From Candidatus Omnitrophota bacterium (GTDB taxonomy: Bacteria; Omnitrophota; Omnitrophia; Omnitrophales; Aquincolibacteriaceae): a stretch of 39,318 nt of DNA. Both the position numbers and the translations under genes were made by a program. Below the pieces are notes generated by a model, which was given only the letters and a program-made list of their open reading frames with translations, was not told where the DNA came from and did no database searches. This document shows, piece after piece, positions 20,101 to 27,717 of the stretch; the stretch's first letter is position 1, and each line of letters begins with the position of its first letter. Location of the stretch: positions 1 to 39,318 of the forward strand of contig JAHFHG010000019.1 of assembly GCA_023247035.1 (NCBI GenBank). The letters are read 5' to 3'.

Positions 20101-23100
20101 AAAATCTTGCCCTCTCTAAAGCGATAGAAGCTATGCCTTCATTTCTAAAAGCTAATCCGAAGCTCGCGCGAGAAGAGGTTATGCAGTCTCTTTTTCAAAA
20201 AGACTCAGCGGACTACAGCGTTCCCCGGACAATCAGACAAGTTAGAATTATTGGACATTTTGTCGCTGCCAATCCAGCCTTAGCCACGACTGAAAACTTC
20301 CGGCGTATCATTGATAACATAACCCATGTTAAACGTGAGGCGGGTTCCTATACACATTATGAGCAGCGATATGCGATGCATGACGTTCAAGAAGCGGCTT
20401 TAACCGCACTATCTCGCTTCGTTGAAGCGAATCATCCTGAAGTTTTCAGTGATGATAATTTCGTGTATCTGCTTCAAAACCGTCATGGAATGACCGAAGA
20501 AACTTTAGAAAGAATTTTGATGGCTTTTAGACAAGCAAATCCTCGATTGTATGAGAGTCCTAAAAATATCGCTGCCATTGTTGGTTATCTTAAAGATGGA
20601 AAAAATTTCATTCAGCAAATGATTCAAGCAGAATTTGACGCTGCTGATAACGGACAAAAACAAGAGGTCTTAGCTAAGTGGCTTGAAAGGCTCTTAATGA
20701 CTCTTCATGCCACAACATCAACATCAGATAAGGGGCGAGCGCATCTTGTAGAACTAATTTTTAAATTCATCGGCTCTTTAAATGGAACCCCAATTGAGGA
20801 GCTGGTGTCCAACGAGGTAAATAAATCGGGATTGCAATTGTTTTATAGAATCTCTAGAGAAATAGCCGAAGAACCAGAAGCGACGAGAATAACTTTGGAG
20901 CAGCAATTTATTAAAAGTCTAACCGGTTATATTAATCAAATTTGGAAACCTATAGATGAAGAACGAGTGAAGCAAGAATATGATGCCATGTCTTCTTTCC
21001 TTTCTGTAACACATAGCAATTTACCTTTGATTTTAGATTCTGTTTCTCGATTGGGAACGCCTATCCGCCATTATCAGCAATTACCAAAAGTCCTAAACTT
21101 CAATAATGCTTTAACCCGAATTATGCGTATGTTGGGGGAGCCTAAATCAATTGTGGGCGGACATCTTGAAACTGTCCGAAAAATTATAAACGCTCGACAG
21201 GATGCCCACTTTTATAAATTGATACTTCACATTGCTGAAAAAAGAAAACGGCTTGCTCCACAAGAAGTAGCGGGTGTTCTCGACCTTTTGGCTGAGATGA
21301 ATTTTCAAAACTGGACTGAAGCTGATTGGCAGCGATTTTCCGAGCGTGTCGATAAATACCATCAAGCTGGCTTTAAGGTTTTAAATCTAGAACTATTTAA
21401 TTACTTCATTCAACATGAGAATGACGACGAAGCGATTCAAGAGTTTAAAGCTGATGTGGATCGCGAATTAGGAAATATTGTTTGGGGAAACTTTTCCGGT
21501 TTGAGCGAAGAATTTAAAAGGAAATATAATATTTCTGATGCTGGGGAACTTGCTTTGGTAGCCCGTTACGTTCCGATAGCTAATTTAGCCACACATGATT
21601 ATGTCGGAATGTATGGAAAAATCCGAAAGGTTCTCAAAAGCCGCGAAAACAATTGGAAAGATGAAGTCGACCCTTCCGTGAGAACTTTATACGCGATGAG
21701 AGGAACAGAAGGATATATGGAGTATGAGCCGCCTTTAAATGACCCGGAAGCCGCAACGAAAAGACAAACCCTTCACTCTAACCTTCAGAGTTATGCTGAA
21801 ACGCCGGAACATAACCTTGAAGCCATTGTTGACCTTATGGCAACGCCGGAAGAATACGCAAAGATTACCAGCACGGAAAGGAAGCAAGCGATTGTTCAAT
21901 ATGTTTTAAGCGGAGAAGGACGAAGCGTGGAAGATTTGAAAACGATTCCAACGGGAGATCAAGAACTTTACGACTGGCTATCTCGCTGGGCATCATTTCT
22001 ACAAGACACATGGAAGGTTGATTATGCTGATAAACTGAGAAAAATGATCCGAGAAAAAATTGCTCCGATTCGTGGAGAACCATTCGACGCCCTCCTAAAA
22101 GCAACTAGACTTGATCGTTTTCAGTTCACGCGCTTGAAAAATCCGAAAGATATTCTCCCAACCTTAGCCCAACTTGTTAAAGTTCTTGCGGATGGAAGTC
22201 TTACAGATGAAGAAAAAACACTGAGAGTTTCTTCTCTTCTCAGAAATAAAATGGCCAACGTCTCTGTTGAAGACTTGCGCAATAGTTCTTTCATGCAAGA
22301 TTTCTTAAATAGAACCAGAGCCAAAGTTTTGGCGGATCTTAAAGCTCAAGACATTGAAGACGCTTCTTACCCTCAAATTTTGTCAGCGGCTCTGGATCGA
22401 GCGTATCAAGATATTTTAGCCGCTATTGGAAATCAATCGGACGAAGATAGAAAAAGGCTTATCCTTGCGGATCGTTTAGCCTCTGAACTGATTACGATTT
22501 TTAGTAAAGACATTGAAGCTATTCAAAAGGATCTTCCGCGCTACAAGCGACATGAGCGAGAATCTGGAACGGAATATCGGATTGGATTTTTTGATGATCT
22601 CTTACATCTTATGAGTTTTATGATGACCGGTGTTTGTACTTGGCTTGAAAGAGACAGGCAAGTAGCAGATACCCGATATCATTTTGGAAAACTGGGAATC
22701 AAGGACGCTACAGGAAGAATTTTAGGCGTAAGCCAAGCGCAATTAACAAAGGCGCATATTAATGGACACGCCCAAAAGACGAGCGAAAAAGGCTGGTCTG
22801 TTCTTACATTACCAGGCATCAATCTTTCTGAAGGTGATATTGGAATGAATAAGGAAAAAGGCGTATTGGCGCTCCTTGAAACGGCACAAAGGCTCGCGGA
22901 AGATGCCGGAATGGAAGGTGCTGTAATTCCTGTAGATCAGTCCATATATACCAACCATCCTGCTAATGAAGGAAAAATTATCAAAGACCTTTTGAGCCGA
23001 GGTTGGCTCCGTGAGGTCACGCTCTCTGAAAGCGTGGTCTTATCGCAAGGCCCTGCTCCGAAGTATTCCTATAATCGTGTGTACCTCGTACAAATTCCTA

Positions 23101-25952
23101 AAAGTCAGTGGATTCTAAATCTTCCCATGAAGGAAAAACCTAAATCTCTGGATGAAATGGCAGAACAATTAGCAGCAAGGGAAAAAGAGGCGGTCATTGT
23201 TCAAGATTTCATTCAAATAGAAAAACAGAGAGGCAAAGAAGAGCCTCTTGCTGATTTTGTGGATAAAACCCTTTCAGCAATGCCTCGTAAAGCTGTTGAT
23301 CTTGCCAGGATGTTGGCACAAGAAAATGATGTGACGGTTCGTATTATTCAAAGCCCGGAATATTCGGAGTCTGTCGTGACAAAGACAGAAAAGGAAATCG
23401 CTTTGCATCTAGGGAAGGACATTATGTATCAAAATGGTGATTTTGAGCCAATTCTTTACAAAATCAAACTCGCCGAGCTTCTTGCAGCGGTGATAACTCC
23501 TGACTTTAATGCCTTAAAAGAGGCCTCTGCCTTTAATGAAAATGCCTATTCCAAATTAGCCTTGATCCAAGGATTGTTATTGTATCGAAGCCGATATGAG
23601 CTGTATCACTACCTTTTGAATAAACCAAACTGGAATTTGCCTTCAGGAAACTTTCTTCATTTGAGAAATGAAGAGGAAAGGAAAAGAGTCCTCGCTGGCC
23701 ATCAAAAAGCTCTACGGGAATACACGAAAGGTATAAATTCCATTTCTCAATGGAATGTTTTTTTAAATGTCATGGATAATGCCGATCCTGATTTTTTAGT
23801 TAGCAATTATCTTGAAATTTTATTGCGTGATAAGGCGGTTACAGACGGGACTGTTTTTAATTTGATCAGAGACCTCGCGCAAACCCCTGTGCAGGGGCAA
23901 GCAAGCATCGCTTCCTTAAGAGAAATTTTCAAGGAATTCATTCTGGATCAAGACGTATCTTTAAATGTTGGCGGCCAACGCGTTCTCATCGAAAGATTTC
24001 AGCATTTTGATCAAACACAAACCCTTGAACAGATAAAAGAAACTTTGATAACCACCCCAAATCAAAACGAATTTTATAGAAATCTTATGGTTTTGCTTCG
24101 CGCTATCTTGCCAGAGGCCAAAGCAAAGAAAGAATCCGCTCGTTTGTTTGAGGATAACCTTTTTGGAAAAGAGAACCGTTTAGAGGCGATTCAACAAGTC
24201 CTCCAAGAAATTTTCATTCGCTATCTTGGCAAAAACACTTTTGATGCCTTTGAGGAACACCTTACAGGCACGCGCGGGTTTGAAAATATTCCTTATATAA
24301 AATATTCCGAACACGATCTTGATGTGGGAGATGATGCCGATCAATATGGCTTTTTAGATTATGTTTCTCAAGACGGTGGAATTAATTATGACTTGGTTTA
24401 TCGAGAATGGACTCCTGAGCAAGATGAAGAAGAACAAGGCGGCTTATTGGAAGAAGAAGGTCCGCGCGAAGAAAAAGATTGGGTTCATGACCTTTTCAAA
24501 TTGCCTTCTCGTTCAGAAGTTAGGAGCGCTGCCCCTGAAGAAGGATGGGGTAATTTACCAAGCAAGGAAGGAAAAATCAGAACAATGGCAAGTGAAGACA
24601 TCAGCAAAGGATTCCGCACAACTCTCAATGGCCAAGCTGGTTATACAAAAGGAGTTGCTTTTGACCGACAGAGGGTCTTGGAAAACTACTTCAGAGCTTT
24701 GCGGGTAAGAACATCGGATGGGATGAGAGTTGTTCCTCAAGTTTTGCGTGTTTACTTGCCAAACACGCAACCTGATTTATATCAATCCGTGGCTGAGAAT
24801 AAGCCTGTTATGCGTGGGAACACAAGAGTCGGATTCGATGCCGCACAAGCTACCCTGCGCCGCGGCGCTGCTGAAGGCCTTTTTGAACTCGTTGAGCTTA
24901 ATACGTATTCAGATTATCGGAAAATGGAAGATGATTTAGGCGTAGCTCCTTTGGATTTATTGAATGCTTTAGGAGAAGGCTATCAGGCTTTATTTGTTTC
25001 TGTTTTTGGCGGTCAAGATTTGGATCATTTTTTAAATCCAAGATTACTCAATGAAGAAGCTCAAACGAAAATTGGAGAACGGGCTGGAATAGCGGTCGCC
25101 GCATCCCATAAGGCAAACTTAATTATCGGCGATCCACACGCAGGGAATTTAGTGGCGGATGAGAACACTTTTGAAGTCTTGCGAATTGATTTAGCAAATG
25201 TCTGGTATCGTGATGACTTTCCGGCATCAGAAGGTTTGTCTGCGCAGGAAGTTTATGATCAAAATAAAAATAGTGAATTGGCAAATCTCTATCAAGAAAT
25301 AGGAAGTTTATCTTCTATTGCGGGGAACGCTTTTCTTCAAGCTTATCGGAGGGAAATCGGCCTGAGTGCTGAAGGTGAAGCTGTGAGACGTTCCGAATTG
25401 CGCAAGGGAACCCCTCATCTTAAAATTCGCAGCATCTTAGAAAATCTCACTGGCCGCTTCACCATTTTTGTTGATTTAGCCGATGTCGCAGCTTTAACAG
25501 ATGAGCAGTTTGAACAGGATTATGAAAAAGTAGCGTTGCGTCAAAAGAATGTCTCATTCGTTTTTTATAACGCCGAAAGCGAAGTCGACCCCGAAAGACG
25601 AGAACGCTTGGAAAAACTGCAAGCACAGTTGGGGCTTCAACGAATTGAAATCACCAATGCTCCTTTTGCGGAAATTTTAGCGAGGCAATGGTTCGGAAAG
25701 CTGATTCATGTTTCAAAGGGGAAGCCGGGATTCGATCCGAATCTACTCCAGGCCACGGCACTCAGGAAGGATATTTATCTCTTTCGCTATATCGAGAACG
25801 AAATCGGCGTTGTTGCCACAGCCCTTCTTTTTGTCAATGAGGACGTTAAAGGTTTTGAAGGAAAAGTCATTGATCTTTCAATGGTCAGCGAAAGGCTCCG
25901 AAGCGAAGTCCGGCAATATCTCGCCGGCCTGGTCATCGGCCGTGCGGCATAG
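17124..25952 (+). CDS. Giant secreted multidomain protein (2942 aa), Omnitrophota-type
   Basis: A single uninterrupted frame of 2942 codons. Residues 1-33 are a signal peptide (basic start, hydrophobic 15-28, cleavage near SYA-A). Residues about 66-420 resemble the TraB/ChaN superfamily: VYIQDAHDSLEAQ (70-82), VYEEGYEG (101-108), LIGAD (154-158), VFGGFH (393-398). Residues about 646-1157 form about 12 helical repeats. About 1160-1830 is helical and unrecognised; about 1835-1997 may be acyltransferase-like; about 2430-2453 is an acidic linker. About 2500-2745 resembles an ABC1/UbiB-type kinase (D2670, N2675, D2689), and 2760-2942 looks alpha/beta. RSEVR/RSELR motifs stand at 568, 2463, 2756 and 2926. 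No strong Shine-Dalgarno is visible at ATG 17124. Base use is AT-richer than neighbours except at both ends. Function unknown; domain calls are by eye. Confidence 0.9.
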   Translation: MIPLKPCRRSLRKLTAIFLSVSLTLCNSLSYAAPVLSIPQTLITSPQISIPEEIGKIEESFQGTADKTIVYIQDAHDSLEAQENIAKIIHYLVERYGVNTVYEEGYEGPVPTDKYFGFIKDRTVREKVSYFLMDRLRIGGAEYAHINRTNDFNLIGADSFEQHLRNIKQYRKTAQHQEEIKKDLSALQNEIFKLANQYFPASIKDWMRIKERLDNNQLELLDYMKRLKTLLVQRIALPEFQTRYSNITLFLSAQNSSNQGEAEKTKRIDPKFLFIEIGKMENGYADLMLKRKRDRQIFTYYKNLQLLKRLAEIELTTKEYEAVKEILQNFKTEELAQFIALTTKKDIVLSKYWERHISGALNFYELAKSRDSAIAGRLEEFLKKRGENISVLVFGGFHKDDIKTLFEQKHLSYQILMPRITSISEKHQAYYKRLMSVGSYPFEVPLNLARASRNMTTFNQARIDGEMPVYAELGIINSIVETNRDLETPSLHLKIQTGLEKPDSRPKPSSVKAESFRKSRSNPEQKNIITSPLQGARQNFALRLVSKIAFAGVLQAAAESVVTFQRARSEVRAQAPYYRTDDLYDRIERIKTQIQQEPNKATESELHSLLEILIYQIEFAHEQRIIAHVQERYFYEVIRKGAETLDLFLQLNPNAFSPKNLDYVLRKIKKGMDRYSHSFSGIFAAMSIFFKANNQYANASNLKALLKIVSKKDSYRRRETIAEVEQTLQVLIGIAPEAFTEKNFDFFLREIFRERFYLSEEKELHLKVIDYFKQANPAAFNASNFKFAFKKLHIPWWRVLIRRITWDWWRYQKSKREFWSNRYIQQDRRLRESGPTPYKYWIADEDRQRKGAQYEKALDVLAYFAQANSQYATPRSLEQLFRSFRYEPVQAATLKTIEAFIRANAELANQKNLNRVLAIVTVQPSLAEAAFTIIAAMLNQQPALATQENFGAIFSDFGSKNRDYKAAALIALPAFVKVSTDFASEINFGLISKNLALSKAIEAMPSFLKANPKLAREEVMQSLFQKDSADYSVPRTIRQVRIIGHFVAANPALATTENFRRIIDNITHVKREAGSYTHYEQRYAMHDVQEAALTALSRFVEANHPEVFSDDNFVYLLQNRHGMTEETLERILMAFRQANPRLYESPKNIAAIVGYLKDGKNFIQQMIQAEFDAADNGQKQEVLAKWLERLLMTLHATTSTSDKGRAHLVELIFKFIGSLNGTPIEELVSNEVNKSGLQLFYRISREIAEEPEATRITLEQQFIKSLTGYINQIWKPIDEERVKQEYDAMSSFLSVTHSNLPLILDSVSRLGTPIRHYQQLPKVLNFNNALTRIMRMLGEPKSIVGGHLETVRKIINARQDAHFYKLILHIAEKRKRLAPQEVAGVLDLLAEMNFQNWTEADWQRFSERVDKYHQAGFKVLNLELFNYFIQHENDDEAIQEFKADVDRELGNIVWGNFSGLSEEFKRKYNISDAGELALVARYVPIANLATHDYVGMYGKIRKVLKSRENNWKDEVDPSVRTLYAMRGTEGYMEYEPPLNDPEAATKRQTLHSNLQSYAETPEHNLEAIVDLMATPEEYAKITSTERKQAIVQYVLSGEGRSVEDLKTIPTGDQELYDWLSRWASFLQDTWKVDYADKLRKMIREKIAPIRGEPFDALLKATRLDRFQFTRLKNPKDILPTLAQLVKVLADGSLTDEEKTLRVSSLLRNKMANVSVEDLRNSSFMQDFLNRTRAKVLADLKAQDIEDASYPQILSAALDRAYQDILAAIGNQSDEDRKRLILADRLASELITIFSKDIEAIQKDLPRYKRHERESGTEYRIGFFDDLLHLMSFMMTGVCTWLERDRQVADTRYHFGKLGIKDATGRILGVSQAQLTKAHINGHAQKTSEKGWSVLTLPGINLSEGDIGMNKEKGVLALLETAQRLAEDAGMEGAVIPVDQSIYTNHPANEGKIIKDLLSRGWLREVTLSESVVLSQGPAPKYSYNRVYLVQIPKSQWILNLPMKEKPKSLDEMAEQLAAREKEAVIVQDFIQIEKQRGKEEPLADFVDKTLSAMPRKAVDLARMLAQENDVTVRIIQSPEYSESVVTKTEKEIALHLGKDIMYQNGDFEPILYKIKLAELLAAVITPDFNALKEASAFNENAYSKLALIQGLLLYRSRYELYHYLLNKPNWNLPSGNFLHLRNEEERKRVLAGHQKALREYTKGINSISQWNVFLNVMDNADPDFLVSNYLEILLRDKAVTDGTVFNLIRDLAQTPVQGQASIASLREIFKEFILDQDVSLNVGGQRVLIERFQHFDQTQTLEQIKETLITTPNQNEFYRNLMVLLRAILPEAKAKKESARLFEDNLFGKENRLEAIQQVLQEIFIRYLGKNTFDAFEEHLTGTRGFENIPYIKYSEHDLDVGDDADQYGFLDYVSQDGGINYDLVYREWTPEQDEEEQGGLLEEEGPREEKDWVHDLFKLPSRSEVRSAAPEEGWGNLPSKEGKIRTMASEDISKGFRTTLNGQAGYTKGVAFDRQRVLENYFRALRVRTSDGMRVVPQVLRVYLPNTQPDLYQSVAENKPVMRGNTRVGFDAAQATLRRGAAEGLFELVELNTYSDYRKMEDDLGVAPLDLLNALGEGYQALFVSVFGGQDLDHFLNPRLLNEEAQTKIGERAGIAVAASHKANLIIGDPHAGNLVADENTFEVLRIDLANVWYRDDFPASEGLSAQEVYDQNKNSELANLYQEIGSLSSIAGNAFLQAYRREIGLSAEGEAVRRSELRKGTPHLKIRSILENLTGRFTIFVDLADVAALTDEQFEQDYEKVALRQKNVSFVFYNAESEVDPERRERLEKLQAQLGLQRIEITNAPFAEILARQWFGKLIHVSKGKPGFDPNLLQATALRKDIYLFRYIENEIGVVATALLFVNEDVKGFEGKVIDLSMVSERLRSEVRQYLAGLVIGRAA
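19059..20594 (+). repeat. Region encoding about 12 degenerate helical repeats
   Basis: Within the giant protein (residues about 646-1157) a motif of the form hydrophobic-x-x-F-x-[KRQ]-A-N-P-x-x-A-[ST]-x-x-N-[FL]-x-x-[IL] recurs about every 40-50 residues. Examples are FKQANPAAFNASNFKFAF, VAANPALATTENFRRIID, IRANAELANQKNLNRVLA and RQANPRLYESPKNIAAIV. The spacing and amphipathic pattern suggest a HEAT/TPR-like solenoid. The repeat is at protein level; the DNA copies are diverged. Confidence 0.75.
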
Positions 25953-25956
25953 TGTC

Positions 25957-25986
25957 ACGGCAAAGAACTACCGGTAGATTTGCCGT
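25957..25986. terminator. Extended hairpin between the convergent giant gene and nuo operon
   Basis: ACGGCAAA (25957-25964) pairs perfectly with TTTGCCGT (25979-25986), enclosing the self-complementary CTACCGGTAG (25968-25977). It begins 4 bp after the giant gene's stop, in the convergent gap, so it could stop transcription from both sides. No strong T-run follows on either strand, so intrinsic termination is uncertain. Confidence 0.45.
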
Positions 25987-26013
25987 CTGTCGCCAAGGTT
26001 GAGAAGAATTGCT

Positions 26014-26157
26014 TTACGGCTCAAATTTTATTCCGCCTGTTTTCTTGAAATTCCTTTTGGCTTCCTCAACCCGCAGGGCGAGCAATTCGTCTTTTTCATC
26101 CAAGGCATCTTCCACAAGGCTCGCCCATTTATTAAAACGCTCGCCGTTGATCATCAT
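26014..26157 (-). CDS. Possible 47-residue hypothetical protein after nuoN
   Basis: On the minus strand two adjacent ATGs (26157 and 26154) open a frame of 47 codons ending at TAA 26014-26016. The peptide starts MMINGERFNKWASLVEDALD and is charged and helical, with balanced, neighbour-like codon use. It begins 27 bp after the nuoN stop. There is no Shine-Dalgarno, but an extended -10-like sequence TG-T-TATATT (-10 at 26164-26169) sits 6 nt before the first ATG. It could therefore be made from a leaderless transcript or from the end of the nuo message. No family recognised. An overlapping plus-strand ORF (25999-26241) looks less protein-like. Confidence 0.45.
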   Translation of the reverse strand: MMINGERFNKWASLVEDALDEKDELLALRVEEAKRNFKKTGGIKFEP

Positions 26158-26184
26158 GTACAGAATATAACACAAGAAAGCTGG

Positions 26185-27600
26185 CTAGGAGAATATGCCC
26201 TTGACGAAGGCGATAAAGGGGGAGGGAATGAGACCCATTAAAAGAACACCAGTGAGCATTAAAACGAGAGCAAGTTTCAGGGGAAAAGGGTGGGCAATCG
26301 GGGATCTGTCCGTTTCAGGAACAAGGTACATTATCCGGACGATTTTGAAATAATAGAAGGCTGCAACCGCGCTGTTCACGGCTGCGATCACGGCGAGTGC
26401 GAAAAGTTTTTCCTGGATCGCGCTTGAGAACACGTAAAATTTTCCTATAAATCCGGCCGTCGGAGGAAGCCCCGCCAGCGAAAGTAAAAAGAGAGTGAGG
26501 CTCGCCGCGAGAAACGGTGAGCGCTTCGCAAGCCCGGCATAAGACTCAAGCTCGTCGTTTCCAAAATGATTTGAGGCGATGATCACGGCCGTAAAGGCGC
26601 CTAAGTTAGTGAAGGCGTAAGCCATGAGGTAGATAAGCACGCCTTTCAGGCCGGTTTCGTTGGCCGCTGCGATGCCCATCAGGATATAACCTGCCTGCGC
26701 AATACTCGAGTAAGCCAGCAAACGTTTAATGTTGTTCTGCGAAATCGCCGTCACATTTCCGATCGTCATCGTCAAAATGGAAAGAAGCGCGAACAGAGGC
26801 TTCCACTTCCAGGCAAGCCAGGGAAATCCGACTGAAAGGACCCTTATCATCACCGCGAATCCGAGAGCTTTCGGCCCCACGGTGAGGAAGGCGGTGACTG
26901 AAGTCGGGGCGGCCTCGTAAACGTCCGGGGCCCAGAAGTGAAACGGCGCGGCTGAAATTTTAAATCCCAGCCCTGTGATAAAAAACAGGAGCGCAATCAA
27001 AGAGAGCGTATTAAAAGAGGAATGCGAAATGCCGGCCTGAATCGCGGAAAGTTCAAGCGAGCCCGTGGCCCCATACAGGAGCGACATCCCGTAGAGCATC
27101 ACGCCGGAGGCCAGGCTTCCGAAAAGGAGGTATTTGATCGCGGCCTCTTTGGCCCGGGAATCCTTTTTAAGAAAGCCGGTCAGGAGATAAGAAAGCAGGG
27201 AAACAAATTCAATGCTGAGGAAGATCATCAGCAGGTTCGTGGAGGCGGCCATCAAAATAAGCCCGAAGGCCATAAAAAGAAAAAGCGAATAAAACTCGCC
27301 TTCGTCATTCGAGGGAAGGGCTTTATAGGCCAGCGAGGAAAGAATGGTGACGCCGACTATTCCCAAGGCCAGGAGGCGGAAGAAATGGGTCCATGAATCC
27401 AAAAGAAAGAGGCCGAAGAACAGGAAGTTGGAACCTTCGGGATGTTTCGACAAGCAGGCCGTCCCGATAAGAACCAGCAGGCTCAAAACGCCGGCCGCTT
27501 TTTTATTTTTACTGAAAAGATCGACGAAGACCGCGGCAAAAGCGCCGGTTAAAAGAAAAATTTCAGGGATAAAAAACCTTAGGCTTTCCGCGACATTCAT
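26185..27600 (-). CDS. nuoN: NADH-quinone oxidoreductase subunit N
   Basis: NuoN is one of three antiporter-like membrane subunits that pump protons in complex I. From ATG 27600 the protein is 471 residues with about 14 membrane segments. Family motifs include MIFLSIEFVSLLSYLLTGFL with the conserved Glu, FHFWAPDVYEAAPTSVTAFL, and KRLLAYSSIAQAGYILMG. The frame has an earlier ATG at 27630, but that codon lies in the end of a palindromic repeat element. ATG 27600, giving MNVAESLRFFIPEIFLL, has AAGGAA about 12 nt upstream and a normal NuoN start. It is the last recognised nuo gene of the cluster. Confidence 0.93.
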   Translation of the reverse strand: MNVAESLRFFIPEIFLLTGAFAAVFVDLFSKNKKAAGVLSLLVLIGTACLSKHPEGSNFLFFGLFLLDSWTHFFRLLALGIVGVTILSSLAYKALPSNDEGEFYSLFLFMAFGLILMAASTNLLMIFLSIEFVSLLSYLLTGFLKKDSRAKEAAIKYLLFGSLASGVMLYGMSLLYGATGSLELSAIQAGISHSSFNTLSLIALLFFITGLGFKISAAPFHFWAPDVYEAAPTSVTAFLTVGPKALGFAVMIRVLSVGFPWLAWKWKPLFALLSILTMTIGNVTAISQNNIKRLLAYSSIAQAGYILMGIAAANETGLKGVLIYLMAYAFTNLGAFTAVIIASNHFGNDELESYAGLAKRSPFLAASLTLFLLSLAGLPPTAGFIGKFYVFSSAIQEKLFALAVIAAVNSAVAAFYYFKIVRIMYLVPETDRSPIAHPFPLKLALVLMLTGVLLMGLIPSPFIAFVKGIFS

Positions 27601-27623
27601 TTTGCTGGACCGTTCCTTATTTA

Positions 27624-27707
27624 TTGTCATTCCTGCGAAAGCAGGAATCCCTAAGTTCTTGTAATGACCTGGATTCCGGCTCGGCCTTCGGCCGTCCGGA
27701 ATGACAA
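27624..27707. repeat. Palindromic repeat element copy 1 (nuoM-nuoN gap)
   Basis: An 84-bp element that starts TTGTCATTCC and ends GGAATGACAA, so its ends are inverted repeats. Inside are ATTCCTGC-GAAA-GCAGGAAT (perfect 8-bp stem, 4-nt loop) and a second hairpin with ATTCCGG/CCGGAAT arms around GGCC-TTC-GGCC. It occupies nearly the whole gap and overlaps the upstream alternative start of nuoN. The ends match three other copies in the cluster. The first hairpin fits the ATTCC-N-GGAAT pattern known from neisserial dRS3-type repeats. Confidence 0.8.
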
Positions 27708-27717
27708 AAAAATTTCT

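Noticed and set aside
25999-26241. 80-codon plus-strand ORF after the giant gene
   Set aside because: It overlaps the end of nuoN and the more protein-like minus-strand ORF; no ribosome-binding site and shadow-like composition.
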